Shown here piece after piece: positions 12,492-24,635 of a stretch of DNA of 64,000 bases (within the stretch, counting starts at the first letter, position 1; each line of letters starts with the position of its first letter). The position numbers and the translations under genes are program-made. Below the pieces are notes generated by a model, which saw only the letters and a program-made list of their open reading frames with translations, did not search any database and was not told the origin of the DNA. This stretch comes from Erythrocercus mccallii (lineage: Eukaryota; Chordata; Aves; Passeriformes; Dicruridae): assembly GCA_013397435.1 (NCBI GenBank), contig VZRG01000350.1:146929-210928 (forward strand), in the 5' to 3' direction.

Positions 12492-12865
12492 AATCACAGA
12501 TTCATGGAATGGTTTGGGTTGGGAGGGGCCTCAAAATCCTGCAGTTCCAAGCCCCTGCCATGGGCAGGGACACCTTCCACTAGATCAAGTTGTTCAAGTT
12601 GCTCATCCAGCTTGGCCAAACATTTCCAGGATGGGGCAGCCACAGATTCACTGGGAAAAATGTGCCAGAATCTTACCACAGGGGAGAATTCCATCCCAAT
12701 ATCCCATCTAACTCTGCCTGCTGGCAGTGAGAAGCCATTCCCTGTGTTCTGTCACTCCATCCCTTGTCCCCAGTCCCTCTCCAGCTCTCCTGGAACCCCT
12801 TTAGGCACTGGAAGGGGCTCTAAGATCTCCAAACCTTCTCTTCCCCAGTCTGAGCAATCACATCT
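12492..12865 (-). mobile_element. CR1 fragment (3' end)
   Basis: AATCACAGATTCATGGAATGG terminus. The left edge of the assembly duplication (12651) falls inside this element. Confidence 0.9.
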
Positions 12866-13934
12866 CTCAGCATTTCTTCAAAAATAGACCAAACCACTTC
12901 CTGGGAATAGTTCCTGGCTCCTGCTATGCAGAGAACTGTGTCTGGGCATTGTCTGGGAGGACGCAGATTGTCACATTTAAGCCATACAGGTCACCATCAG
13001 ATCAGTGTCTCTGGTATGGGATTTGCCTCTCTCCTTGGGGCTCAGAGCTGCCTTTCTCCAGGGATTTAATGTCAGAGCCTTTCAGCAAAGCCATGGTGTG
13101 TGAACTGTTCTTAAACCTGAGGGCAATATCTGGGATGTTCATAACACCTGAGCTCTGCTTTCATAACAAAACGAGGCCCAAGACATGCACAAAATTTGAT
13201 CTAATTTAATCCCGCACAAGGACCATGCAGGGAGTTCTGACCTACTTTGATCCAATTTGGGGGCCAGGAGGCTCCTGCCTAATTTAGATCCAGGCAAAGA
13301 CAGCTGGAGTAAAGGCTAATTTCCAGCTGGTGCATCCCTGAGCCAGATGATCCTGCCTGGGGGGATCGGGTCTGCAAAGGTCTGCCCTGGGTGAGCAGCT
13401 GCTGCATTTGTGGTGTTGTGCTTGTGGTGTTGCATTTGAGGAGTTGTATTTGGGTGGTGGCTCTTGGCTGAAGCCCATCAGGACCCCTGGCATCTCACCA
13501 AGGCTTAAGCAGGTGATGATGTTTTTGGTTGATACACAAGTTATTTTATAACATCCTGGTCAGGGAATATTTTCTGGCATGCTGCAGGATCAGCCAGACT
13601 GATGTCCACAGCTTTTAGAGCACCACCAGAAGGAAAAGGGGAAAGAGGAGCCCCTGTCCTGCTATGAAGAAGAGATTGGATGAGCATTGGGGTTGATCTT
13701 GAAAAGGTCAAGGGTTTACTGTTTCTCACTTGTCTTTTTGGACAACTGGCATTTCGTGTCCTGTCTCTGGTGTTTGTCTGAAGGGCTCCATGGAACAGGA
13801 GTTAGAAAGGGACAAAGGAGCAAACACAAAGCAGTTACTCAGTTTAGTAGGGTGTCTGCACATTGAACACCATCATTTGACAAGGGTCAAGGTAAAAATA
13901 GGAAACGGTCAGGAAAGAGTAGGAAACTTCATCA

Positions 13935-14130
13935 GAGAATCATGGAGTACCCTGAGCCGGAAGGACCCACAAGGATAAAATCATAGAACCCTTAAGATTG
14001 CAAAAGATTTCCAAGATAGAGCCCAAGCTTTGAGCCATCACATCCTTGTCAACTAAACGAGAGCACTGAGTGCCATGTCCAGGCATTTCCTGAACACTTC
14101 CATGGATGCATCGTACCAAATCCTAAAACT
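13935..14130 (-). mobile_element. CR1-like fragment
   Basis: AATCATAGAACCCTTAAGATT followed by TTTCCAAGATAGAGCCCAAG resembles the 3' end of a CR1 subfamily different from the CATGGGCAGGGACA type. Confidence 0.6.
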
Positions 14131-14169
14131 CTTCCAGGGATGCACCATTGATTCCAACTCCTAAAATTC

Positions 14170-14258
14170 TGCTGAAGCCCGGGATTGAACCTTTAGATTG
14201 AACCTTTAGGGACCTTTAGATCTTCAGTCTAACGCTCTCCCAGCTGAGCTACTTCAGC
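14170..14258 (-). pseudogene. Broken tRNA-Phe copy with 16-base expansion
   Basis: The acceptor, D and anticodon arms are unchanged relative to the intact copies. The start of the T arm is replaced by a duplicated CTAAAGGTTCAATC unit, giving 89 rather than 73 bases and destroying the 5' strand of the T stem. The flanks differ from the intact cassettes beyond a few bases. It sits in a block that is repeated in the assembly. Confidence 0.75.
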
Positions 14259-14623
14259 TCTGATTTCAGATTTTTTTTTTCCCTATAAACAACAGGTAAA
14301 CATACTGTAACCCTTCAGCCTGGAAAATACAAATTTTAGGGAGAAGGATTGCTTCAGTTGTGATTGATGCTAAAAATCACTTTCATGGATAAGGTGTTTT
14401 TCCTATTCCCAAAATCCGGTTTCCTGCTTGGCCATACACCTGTGGGTCAACCTTTCCACTTCTTCTCACGGCAGTCTGTGGCACAGGCAGTGGAAGGAAC
14501 AAAAATCCCTTCATATCACGATTTTTGCTGAACTACTGGAATTATAAAGCCCTGTCCCTCTTTCACAGGCTCAGACTGGTTGAGGTCCAAAGGGATCTCA
14601 TGGAGGTCCCTGCTCCTGATGCC

Positions 14624-14624
14624 N
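14624..14624. other. Single-N assembly join
   Basis: One ambiguous base lies exactly at the junction of the two repeated blocks. This is typical of a scaffolder placing two overlapping contigs end to end instead of merging them. Confidence 0.9.
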
Positions 14625-14836
14625 CTGGGAAAAATGTGCCAGAATCTTACCACAGGGGAGAATTCCATCCCAATATCCCATCTAACTCTGCCTGCTGGCA
14701 GTGAGAAGCCATTCCCTGTGTTCTGCCACTCCATCCCTTGTCCCCAGTCCCTCTCCAGCTCTCCTGGAACCCCTTTAGGCACTGGAAGGGGCTCTAAGAT
14801 CTCCAAACCTTCTCTTCCCCAGTCTGAGCAATCACA
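14625..14836 (-). mobile_element. CR1 fragment, duplicate of the 12651-12862 part
   Basis: The 3' tip is missing because the copy begins at the assembly join. Confidence 0.85.
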
Positions 14837-15908
14837 TCTCTCAGCATTTCTTCAAAAATAGACCAAACCACTTCCTGGGAATAGTTCCTGGCTCCTGCTA
14901 TGCAGAGAACTGTGTCTGGGCATTGTCTGGGAGGACGCAGATTGTCACATTTAAGCCATACAGGTCACCATCAGATCAGTGTCTCTGGTATGGGATTTGC
15001 CTCTCTCCTTGGGGCTCAGAGCTGCCTTTCTCCAGGGATTTAATGTCAGAGCCTTTCAGCAAAGCCATGGTGTGTGAACTGTTCTTAAACCTGAGGGCAA
15101 TATCTGGGATGTTCATAACACCTGAGCTCTGCTTTCATAACAAAACGAGGCCCAAGACATGCACAAAATTTGATCTAATTTAATCCCGCACAAGGACCAT
15201 GCAGGGAGTTCTGACCTACTTTGATCCAATTTGGGGGCCAGGAGGCTCCTGCCTAATTTAGATCCAGGCAAAGACAGCTGGAGTAAAGGCTAATTTCCAG
15301 CTGGTGCATCCCTGAGCCAGATGATCCTGCCTGGGGGGATCGGGTCTGCAAAGGTCTGCCCTGGGTGAGCAGCTGCTGCATTTGTGGTGTTGTGCTTGTG
15401 GTGTTGCATTTGAGGAGTTGTATTTGGGTGGTGGCTCTTGGCTGAAGCCCATCAGGACCCCTGGCATCTCACCAAGGCTTAAGCAGGTGATGATGTTTTT
15501 GGTTGATACACAAGTTATTTTATAACATCCTGGTCAGGGAATATTTTCTGGCATGCTGCAGGATCAGCCAGACTGATGTCCACAGCTTTTAGAGCACCAC
15601 CAGAAGGAAAAGGGGAAAGAGGAGCCCCTGTCCTGCTATGAAGAAGAGATTGGATGAGCATTGGGGTTGATCTTGAAAAGGTCAAGGGTTTACTGTTTCT
15701 CACTTGTCTTTTTGGACAACTGGCATTTCGTGTCCTGTCTCTGGTGTTTGTCTGAAGGGCTCCATGGAACAGGAGTTAGAAAGGGACAAAGGAGCAAACA
15801 CAAAGCAGTTACTCAGTTTAGTAGGGTGTCTGCACATTGAACACCATCATTTGACAAGGGTCAAGGTAAAAATAGGAAACGGTCAGGAAAGAGTAGGAAA
15901 CTTCATCA

Positions 15909-16104
15909 GAGAATCATGGAGTACCCTGAGCCGGAAGGACCCACAAGGATAAAATCATAGAACCCTTAAGATTGCAAAAGATTTCCAAGATAGAGCCCAA
16001 GCTTTGAGCCATCACATCCTTGTCAACTAAACGAGAGCACTGAGTGCCATGTCCAGGCATTTCCTGAACACTTCCATGGATGCATCGTACCAAATCCTAA
16101 AACT
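15909..16104 (-). mobile_element. CR1-like fragment, duplicate of 13935-14130
   Basis: Same sequence in the second copy of the repeated block. Confidence 0.6.
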
Positions 16105-16143
16105 CTTCCAGGGATGCACCATTGATTCCAACTCCTAAAATTC

Positions 16144-16232
16144 TGCTGAAGCCCGGGATTGAACCTTTAGATTGAACCTTTAGGGACCTTTAGATCTTCA
16201 GTCTAACGCTCTCCCAGCTGAGCTACTTCAGC
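16144..16232 (-). pseudogene. Broken tRNA-Phe copy, duplicate of 14170-14258
   Basis: Same 89-base sequence and same T-arm expansion, offset by exactly 1974 bases as part of the repeated 1973-bp block. It is probably the same genomic locus represented twice. Confidence 0.7.
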
Positions 16233-16590
16233 TCTGATTTCAGATTTTTTTTTTCCCTATAAACAACAGGTAAACATACTGTAACCCTTCAGCCTGGAAA
16301 ATACAAATTTTAGGGAGAAGGATTGCTTCAGTTGTGATTGATGCTAAAAATCACTTTCATGGATAAGGTGTTTTTCCTATTCCCAAAATCCGGTTTCCTG
16401 CTTGGCCATACACCTGTGGGTCAACCTTTCCACTTCTTCTCACGGCAGTCTGTGGCACAGGCAGTGGAAGGAACAAAAATCCCTTCATATCACGATTTTT
16501 GCTGAACTACTGGAATTATAAAGCCCTGTCCCTCTTTCACAGGCTCAGACTGGTTGAGGTCCAAAGGGATCTCATGGAGGTCCCTGCTCC

Positions 16591-17033
16591 TGATGCCCTG
16601 GGAAGGCTGACCTGGAACAGAGAGTGGACAGAGCTAGAGAATAAAGCAAATATTTATTAAAAGGCCTTTAAGATACACCTTGGGCAGGACAAGAGCCTGG
16701 CCAGGGCTACACCCAAGGTGGACCCAAAATGGTCACAAAATGGACAACCAGTCATGAGGTCTTACACTTTTGTAAATTTTGGTCTATTTGCATATTGGGG
16801 TTAATTGTCCAATTACAGCTTCAGCTTGTGAAGTCCCATCCTTGTTTCTCTCTTCAGTCCACCATTGTTTGTGCTTTTGGACCTTGTACTCGTTGTCCTT
16901 GGTCTCCAGCAGGAAAAGGATTTATCTCCCTACTCTGTGAAGAGAGCTTAATAGCACTTAATAGGAGGTTCAGATCTACACCTCTATGCAGCACAGAATC
17001 TGAAAAACATGGAAGTTAAAACTTAAGGCATCA
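16591..17033 (-). mobile_element. Solo LTR, endogenous retrovirus (family A, copy 1)
   Basis: Read on the - strand it begins TGATGCCTTAAG and ends with GGCATCA, matching the family member at 28355-28802 over most of its length (roughly 85-90% by eye). An AATAAA-type polyadenylation signal lies near its 3' end. The terminal inverted TGATGCC/GGCATCA is typical of LTR ends. No internal gag, pol or env sequence is attached. The flanking tetramers (CTCC, CTGC) are not a clean target-site duplication. Confidence 0.75.
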
Positions 17034-17196
17034 CTGCAAAGCCCTGCTCAAGCAGGACCTACAGCCCCTTGCCCAGGACCACTTCCAGGTCCCTTGGGAA
17101 TATGTCCAAGAAGGGGAACTCCACATTCCCTCAAGGCCACCGGATCCAGCTCCTGGTCCTTTCCCCAGAGCAGAGATGCTCCAGTCCCCTCCAGTC

Positions 17197-17397
17197 CTGC
17201 TGGGCCTTGGCTGGACTCTGTCCTGGATGTCCAGGTCTCTCCTGTACTGGAGAGCTCAGCCCTGGGTGCACAAAAGTGCAGGAAAACTCTGCTGAAGCCC
17301 GGGATTGAACCAGGGACCTTTAGATCTTCAGTCTAACGCTCTCCCAGCTGAGCTACTTCAGCTCTGCTCTGGCTCCAATCTTCCCAAAATCTGTTGA
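17197..17397 (-). repeat. tRNA-Phe cassette, inverted-duplicate arm 2
   Basis: Partner of 1794-1994. The shared flanks include CAACAGATTTTGGGAA upstream and CAGGGCTGAGCTCTCCAGTA downstream of the tRNA, read on the tRNA strand. Confidence 0.75.
17290..17362 (-). tRNA. tRNA-Phe (GAA), second intact copy
   Basis: The reverse complement is identical to the tRNA at 1828-1900, including the GAA anticodon and the TTTT terminator. About 100 bases of flank on one side and 30 on the other also match, so this is an inverted duplicate of the same cassette. It lies about 250 bases from the end of a solo LTR. Confidence 0.88.
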
Positions 17398-17627
17398 AAT
17401 ACTGAATACACACTGAGATTTCAGACTTCTGCCACTCAAACTGGCTCAGTGGATGCTTGACTATTTTTAATATAGAAACACCTGGCCCAAAGATCAACTA
17501 TCAGACCCCAAAAAGTCAACAATTATCAAAATCTTTGAATGAGAATGGCTGTGGTCGATAAACCCCCAAGACTGGAATTATTCTTACAGCCACATTTGCA
17601 GTGGTAACACCCAGCCACTCTGGAAAC

Positions 17628-18085
17628 ATGGAATGGTCTGGGATGGAAAGGATTTTAAAGGATGAGTTCCACCCACTGCCATGGGCCTGGACACATTCTG
17701 CTAGACCAGATAACTCCAAGCCTTATCCAACATGGCCTTGGACACTTCCAGGGATGAAGCAGCCACAGCTTCTTTGGGCACCCTGTGCCAGGGCCTCACC
17801 ACCCTCACAGACAAGAATTTTCTCCTAATATTCAGTCCAACCCTCTGTTATGTAAATTTAAAGCCATTCCCCCTTTTCCTGTCCCTCCATCCCTTGTCCC
17901 AAGTCCCTCTCCAGCTCTCCTGGAGCCCCTTCAGCCACTGGAAGGGGCTCCGAGGTCTCCCTGGAGCCTTCCCTTCTCCAGGCTGGACATTCCCAGCTCT
18001 CCCAGCCTGGCTCCAGAGCAGAGGGGCTCCAGCCCTTGGAACATCTCCAAGGCCTCCTCTGGATTCATTCCAGCAGCTCCACGTT
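17628..18085 (-). mobile_element. CR1 fragment (3' end)
   Basis: ATGGAATGGTCTGGGATGG near the terminus. It extends to CATCTCCAAGGCCTCCTCTGG. Confidence 0.9.
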
Positions 18086-19847
18086 TTGAAGTTGGAGGCT
18101 CCAGAGTTTTCTCAGAGGCTGAACTAATCTGTCACTCCACAGAGCTGCCATCCTCCCTGTCCTGATGGCTCTCAGTGGGTGATAAGGATCCATCTGCAGG
18201 TTCTCCCTAGGAAAGGGGAGATGTGGATGCCTGGCTCACTTGGACTGCCTTTCCAGCTGTCCCATTTTTGCTTCAGCAGCTTTCTCCTTGTCAAGGAAAG
18301 TGACTTCCCACCAGCTTTCCTCAGACAGGAAGAAATGATCCCAACATGGAAACTGTGGTATTTGACAGCCCACTCTGCCTTGCTGCAAATACTGAAGCTT
18401 CAGCTGGGTACAAAATTCCTGTGGAAAGCTGAGCTATGCTGCTGCTTTGCAAATGCTCAGCAGTGTTGGTGGAAAGGATGGAATGAAGGATCTGATAAAG
18501 AACAAGCCTCTAAGGAAGTGCTACATTGCAGTTAAATTAGAAGTTTGAGGAGTTGACTTGCTGGGAACTTGGCTTTTTCAGCTGGTGAAACACCAGAACT
18601 GAAAGTCTGTGGGCAAAGTCATCAGAAGTCAGACTTGTGATGCCAGTTTGATGAGTCACATGGAAGATCAGACTTTTCCTTATTGAAGAGGAAGAAATTA
18701 AAGCTGTTTTTCCAGCTCAGTTCAGACCTCAGGACTGGAACTCTGTATGGAGAGAATGAAGTGGAAGGAGGAGTGAAATACTGGGATATCTCCTGTTGTC
18801 CTCTCTTCCCTGCCCTCATTCCCCCTGAAAAAAACTCCTGTTTCATTCACACCTTGATTACTCTTTGGGGTGTTTATTGGTGCCTTCATCCCATGAAGAA
18901 TGTGAAAAAAAAGTCCAAACTAACCAGTGGAAGGGATTAATAAAGTGCCTTCTGCACAGGGAATTGCTGTGTAAACCTTGTTCATCCAATCAAGGAAAAG
19001 AAAGAGTAAAGGGAAGGATATTACAGGATCTAGTGAAAGAAAGGGTGTTTTAGGATCTAGAGAGGAAACATTAGGGGTTAATGGCTTATTGAATCATCTG
19101 ATGCAGGAACTGAAGGTTATCATTGGAAAAGAGCAAGTGCCAAGCTTGGAATAAAGAAAAAGAAGGAATTTCCTCACACTGTGTCTGGTTTTCTGTGAAA
19201 ATCCCTGCTATTATAGAACCCCAAACCATAAAAATGTTTAAAAGATGACTGGGAAGATTTATGGAGGACAAAAAAATCTCTGTGAAGACCATGCAAATAA
19301 GGAACTTCTTGCTTTTGTTCATGCAGGGCCTGAGCCACAAATCTCTGGGGATCAGGAGAGCCTGGTGATCACATCTGGTGATATCACAGCCTGCTGTTTT
19401 TCCTTTTTTAAGCACAAACTCACGGAAAATGTTGCAGGCTGGGTTTTGAGCTGGATGTTCTTCTGTACATCTCCTCTGGCACCTCCTTGTCCTCACGCTC
19501 TGGCTTCTGGAGGCTCCAGGATGGTGTCAGCCTGTGAAACCCTGCTGGCACGTTGGGCAGAGATGTGCTGGAGGTGTCATTTCCCACCACCAGCCAACTG
19601 TTTAATCACCACTCCCACGCGGGTGTCTCAGGCTCTGGCCATGACAAACAGATGACAAGTGGTCCCTCTGTCCCTGCTTTCCCTTCTCCCATTTTTTTCC
19701 CACTTTTCCTGCCACTCCAGCCTGCTCTGCCTGTGCTTTCTCACATGTCCATCTGCCACCAGGCAGCTTTCAAAGGTTATGGAATTACATCCATGCAACC
19801 CGGAAAGCCAAATGTCCTGGGCTGCATCCAAAGAACTGCAGGCAGCA
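18086..19847. other. Intergenic, nothing recognised
   Basis: No repeat or gene was recognised. The composition is ordinary. Confidence 0.55.
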
Positions 19848-20425
19848 AGTGGGGAAGGGGATTTTGTCCCTCTGCTCCAGCCTGGGGAGATCCTACCTGG
19901 AATGTTGCATCCAGCACTGGGGTCCCAGCACAGGAAGGACACGGAGCTGTTGCAGCAAGTCCAGAGGAGGTTCCAAGATGATGAGAGGGATGGAGGAGCT
20001 TTGCTGTGAGATAAAAATGAGAGAATTGGGATTGTTCAGCCTGGAGAAGAGGAGACTCTGGGGTGACCCAACTGTGGCCCTCCAGTACCTGATGAGAGCC
20101 CACCAAAAAATGGAGAGAGAGAATATACGGGGGGGGCCTGGAGTGACAGGAAAAGGAGGAATGGCTCTAAGATGGAGAAAAGTAGAATTAGATCAGAGAT
20201 TAGGAAGAAATTCTTCCTGTGAGAATGATGAGGCCCTGGCACAGGTTGCCCAGAGAAGCTGTGGCTGCCCCATCCCTGGAAGTGTCCAAGGCCAGGTTGG
20301 ATGGGGCTTGGAGCAACCTGGTCTTTTGGAAGGTGTCCCCGCCAGGCAGCAGGGTAGGAACTGGATGATCCTTAAGGTCCTTTCCAACCCATTCCCAAGC
20401 CATCCTGTGATTCCATGATTTGCTG
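19848..20425 (+). mobile_element. CR1 fragment (3' half)
   Basis: A sense copy from GGGAAGGGGATTTTGTCCC to CTGTGATTCCATGATTT. It includes the CTGGGGTCCCAGCACAGGAAG and GCCTGGAGAAGAGGAG blocks. Confidence 0.9.
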
Positions 20426-23400
20426 AGAGTAACCACCAACTTATCCCAACCTTCCTGTCCCTGTCCAGAGCCACGCTGGCCTTTTGTTCCAGTCTGGATT
20501 CATCACCTCTTGTGGAATTCACTTTTTTTAATTGGGGGTCAGGGCATCACCCAGAAGGAGGCACAGAGAGATGACCTTTTTCACCCAAGCCAGCACATCA
20601 AATTTGTCACCCATATTAGCTTTTTCTGCAGGCATCCTGCCACCAAACTCTGCCCCTGCTGGGATTTTGTCCCATTTTTCCACTCTTTCCTCAGCTCTGC
20701 ACCAGGGGAGCGACATCCAGCTGCAGGGCTGAGATGTGATTGCTTTTCACTCCCTGACTTGGCTCGGATGTGTCATAAAAAACACATGTTCTTCCTTTAG
20801 GCTTCTTGAAATTTTTCTGTCTCATTACACCAGGAGGGCTCCTGGTTTACTTGAAAATCATTTTTAGTGATTATCTCTATTTTGTTGTCACTATTTTCTC
20901 TTTCTGCTCTTTCCCCAGACTTTTATGAAAATGATCTCATTAAGAACGTGGAATTCCTGTTTTCTGAGAAAGGTTTCTTGAGGTTTGTAAAGGTCTCTCA
21001 GGAGGAGGTTTGCTTGGCTCCATTTTCCCCTCTGGTTGAGCAGACCCCCAAGTGAGCCCATTAGGGAAAAATGGACTGCTTGAAAATAAAATTGTACAAT
21101 ATATGCAACAGCAGCAGCAGCAGCACCTCTAAAATGTAAGGCTCCAATAGGCAACAAAGCATATTTGCAAAACTCCTCTTTGATGGCAGTTTAATGTGTT
21201 AGGGAAAGAAAGGGATAATGGCCCAAAGGGCACTGGGGGTGCTCGCCACCACAGTGGCTGTGAGGAGATGGAAGATGAGGCCTGGGAGAGCATCATTGTT
21301 ATTCTGGAAACACAAATGCAGCTTTGAAAAACAGAGTTAATGAAGCCCAGCTGCCAAACTCTGCCCGTCACACAGCCCTTCCCTCTCCCTCCTGAAGTCT
21401 GATGTCTAAAATATGCTGAGATTGTCAGTCCATCATTCAGGGGGGATGACACTAGGAGTTCTTTGAATTTTTTTCAAAAAAAGTTAGGAGTTCAGGCTCT
21501 GCTGTTCTGAGATGCAGTATCCCTGTGCTGGAAACACAGACCTTGGATGGAGGAATGCAGAAATAATCTGGGCCTGGGTGAATGTTTGCAATCTGCCCTG
21601 TGGTGAAGTACCCACAAACTCACTGCTAGGGAGGTCCAGTGAGAACAAACCCCAGACCTGGGAGAATTTAAGTTCTCCCCAAGTTTAAATCCCTCTTTTC
21701 TGAGAAAACCAATGTTTTAGTGTTTTGTAGTGAATGTTCTCAAGGACAGACCTGAGAGGTCTTAGAACCCTCGAATGGTTTGGGTTGGAAGGGACCTTAA
21801 AAATCATCTCATTCCCATCTCCCTGCCACAGATCTCCACTATCCCAGGTCGCTCCAATCCCTGTCCAACCTGGCCTTGGACACTTCCAGGGATGGGGCAG
21901 CCACAGCTTCTCTGGGCAACATCTTGGATGCATTTCCCTCGGAGTGGAAGAGCAAATTTGGAAAAGCAGAGGTCTGTGTTCACCAAATTGTAGTTTCAGA
22001 CAAAGGAACGTATTTAAGGCAGAACTTTCTGAGCTTGGTGAGGGCACCTCAGCACTGTGTGGAAAAGAGAGGGCAATGTCCTGCATGGACGCAGCTGACC
22101 AGGAAAGCAGGAGAAACCTCGTATGAGAGTCTTGGAACAAGCACTGAGAGACACAAGACTTGTCCTAAATTTGTTTTGTGCCAATTCCTGAACATTGCAA
22201 TTCTGCAGTTCAGCTCAAGTCCTGCTGCTTTCCCCAGCCTTAATAACATTGGCAGATCCTGCTCTGCCCCCACAAACTTGCAGTGCCTGTGCTTTCCCCA
22301 GATCTTCCTTCCAATATGGATCACCCACTGCTATTTCAACCCAGCAAAACTTCATTTTCAGCAGAATAAACCAAACGCATTCAGGAATCACTTATTTCAT
22401 AACTGTCAATAGACCAGAGGAGTGAAATAGGTGCTAAAAAGACAGAAGAGCAGCATCAAGAAGATATTTGTAAAAATAACAGGTGTTTTAAACTGTGTAG
22501 GGGTGTGTAAATATATTTATAAGATATTAATACACAAACCAGGTGGCCCAGAACATCATTAGGGAGCCAATTGCTCTTGCAAAACATTCTTTGGTGAGGT
22601 TCCCTGAGAGATTTCCCAGAAACTTCTAAAATTAATAGTAAACAACCATTCTTGGGGACTGGGAAATATTTTCTCCTTCTGCTTAATATCCCAGCTTCCC
22701 CCTGAAGTTTTTCATTGTTTTGCAAAACATCCAGAAGGTACAGGAAAAATAAATAATGGAAGAAAAGATGAGGGAAAAGATGAATACAAACAGAATGTAC
22801 AAATAATGGGCTTCACATTGAAAAGCACAGAATGATTGCTTGGACAGTGATTGTGTCTTGATGTATAAATGGGTTTGTTACTTAACTCTGGTGATTCATG
22901 CTTCAGGCACAGGGGATGAGGCAGCTGCCAAATTTCATGCTGGGAAGGAATTTTCTCTCCTAGAACAGATTGGCAGGGAATTTGTAAAGATGACAGGTCA
23001 GTCGACAGGGCCAGGTGTTGTCATCATGAACATGTGGGGAAGAGGGGGGACATCAGAGAGGGCAAAACCGCTGTGTTTCATCTCATGGTACCAGGTATCC
23101 TCCCAAAATTAGTGCACAACCCTTTATCCCTTTCTCCCACACCTCCATCAGACCTGCAATCCACAAAGGAATGACTTTATTGGGCAGGGTGAGACCACTC
23201 TCCTGTCTCATATGAATTAATCCTGGAGCAACTTAAAATAGTCTTCACAACATTTATTTCAATTGTGCTTCTAAATAAAGCTGAGCTGAAGCTACGTGAG
23301 TTTTAGTTGTTGGGTGTTTGGGGTAGAGAGGGTTTCTTTTTTTCCTTTTGTCTTTAAAGACTGTCTAAAGAACATGTTCCAGCTGTCTGGAAGGAAAGAA

Positions 23401-23892
23401 CTAGAAAGGAAAAGAGAACAAAGGGAAACCAGTGGAGATATTTAATTGGGATAATTTTAGCTGCTCTAAATGTCACAGGCAATCTTGTACAAGTACTTGG
23501 GGAGGGGAGAGGAGGAAAAAAAGTTCTGTGTTGGCCATTCAGTGCCCAAATTAAGGAGAGGGGGGTGTCCTTTCAGAGATCAGGCAGGACCCTACCTGGA
23601 AGCTCTTGGGTAATTGCTTTTTGAGCCTCAGGGGTCTCCTCTAGACCCACAAGACTTCAATGCAAACCACAAATTCATCCAGACCAAATAGCCTGAGGGA
23701 AAACCCTCTGGTTTTGGGGCTGAGAACGGAAAAAAGGTGCTCTTAGTGGTGGTCAGTCTGGATGTGGTGAGTTCAGATCCCTCCTTGGTCTGGACCTCTG
23801 TGCCTTAGGTGAACATGTGATGAGGCACTTTGGGGTCAGAGCATGACTTGGTCACTCCCTGTGGGATCTCTGTGCGTTCCGTGTGACCAAAT
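20426..23892. other. Intergenic with one CR1 tip
   Basis: Contains the CR1 at 21763-21925 and a short (CAG)5 run near 21109. Nothing else is supported. Confidence 0.55.
21763..21925 (-). mobile_element. CR1 fragment (3' end)
   Basis: GAATGGTTTGGGTTGGAAGG through GCCACAGCTTCTCTGGGCAAC. Confidence 0.9.
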
Positions 23893-24050
23893 GTGTGCAG
23901 TCAGGGAGGTGGGTGTTGGAGCAGGCTGCCTGTGGCACTCTGGAGTCCCTGCTCCTGGAGAGATCTAACAGATGTGTGGATGTGGCACTTGGGGACATTG
24001 GCAGGACTGGTTTAATGGTTGGACTTCATGATCTTAGAGGTGTTTTCCTA
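23893..24050 (+). mobile_element. CR1 fragment cut by gap
   Basis: Sense copy with the GATGTGGCACTTGGGGACA block, interrupted by the 575-N gap right after CTTAGAGGTGTTTTCC. Confidence 0.8.
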
Positions 24051-24625
24051 NNNNNNNNNNNNNNNNNNNNNNNNNNNNNNNNNNNNNNNNNNNNNNNNNN
24101 NNNNNNNNNNNNNNNNNNNNNNNNNNNNNNNNNNNNNNNNNNNNNNNNNNNNNNNNNNNNNNNNNNNNNNNNNNNNNNNNNNNNNNNNNNNNNNNNNNNN
24201 NNNNNNNNNNNNNNNNNNNNNNNNNNNNNNNNNNNNNNNNNNNNNNNNNNNNNNNNNNNNNNNNNNNNNNNNNNNNNNNNNNNNNNNNNNNNNNNNNNNN
24301 NNNNNNNNNNNNNNNNNNNNNNNNNNNNNNNNNNNNNNNNNNNNNNNNNNNNNNNNNNNNNNNNNNNNNNNNNNNNNNNNNNNNNNNNNNNNNNNNNNNN
24401 NNNNNNNNNNNNNNNNNNNNNNNNNNNNNNNNNNNNNNNNNNNNNNNNNNNNNNNNNNNNNNNNNNNNNNNNNNNNNNNNNNNNNNNNNNNNNNNNNNNN
24501 NNNNNNNNNNNNNNNNNNNNNNNNNNNNNNNNNNNNNNNNNNNNNNNNNNNNNNNNNNNNNNNNNNNNNNNNNNNNNNNNNNNNNNNNNNNNNNNNNNNN
24601 NNNNNNNNNNNNNNNNNNNNNNNNN
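24051..24625. other. Assembly gap (575 N)
   Basis: The gap starts within the 3' part of a + strand CR1 and ends just before another CR1 3' terminus at 24636. Confidence 0.98.
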
Positions 24626-24635
24626 TGGACACCTT

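Larger units (their letters stand above)
12651..14623 (+). repeat. Tandem block copy 1 (probable assembly duplication)
   Basis: A 1973-bp block repeated after a single N with an offset of 1974. The only difference noticed is T at 12752 against C at 14726. Its left edge is continuous with a CR1 fragment. It contains part of that CR1, non-coding DNA, a second CR1-like piece (about 13935-14130) and the broken tRNA-Phe. Confidence 0.9.
14625..16597 (+). repeat. Tandem block copy 2 (probable assembly duplication)
   Basis: Second copy of the 1973-bp block. It starts inside the CR1 immediately after the N at 14624, and its right edge runs continuously into the LTR at 16591-17033. Taken together, the true locus most likely has one copy joined to the left flank of copy 1 and the right flank of copy 2. 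Confidence 0.9.

Noticed and set aside
12949..13209. 86-codon frame present twice (also at 14923-15183) as a duplicated gene
   Set aside because: The second copy belongs to the assembly duplication and the frame has no recognisable domain.
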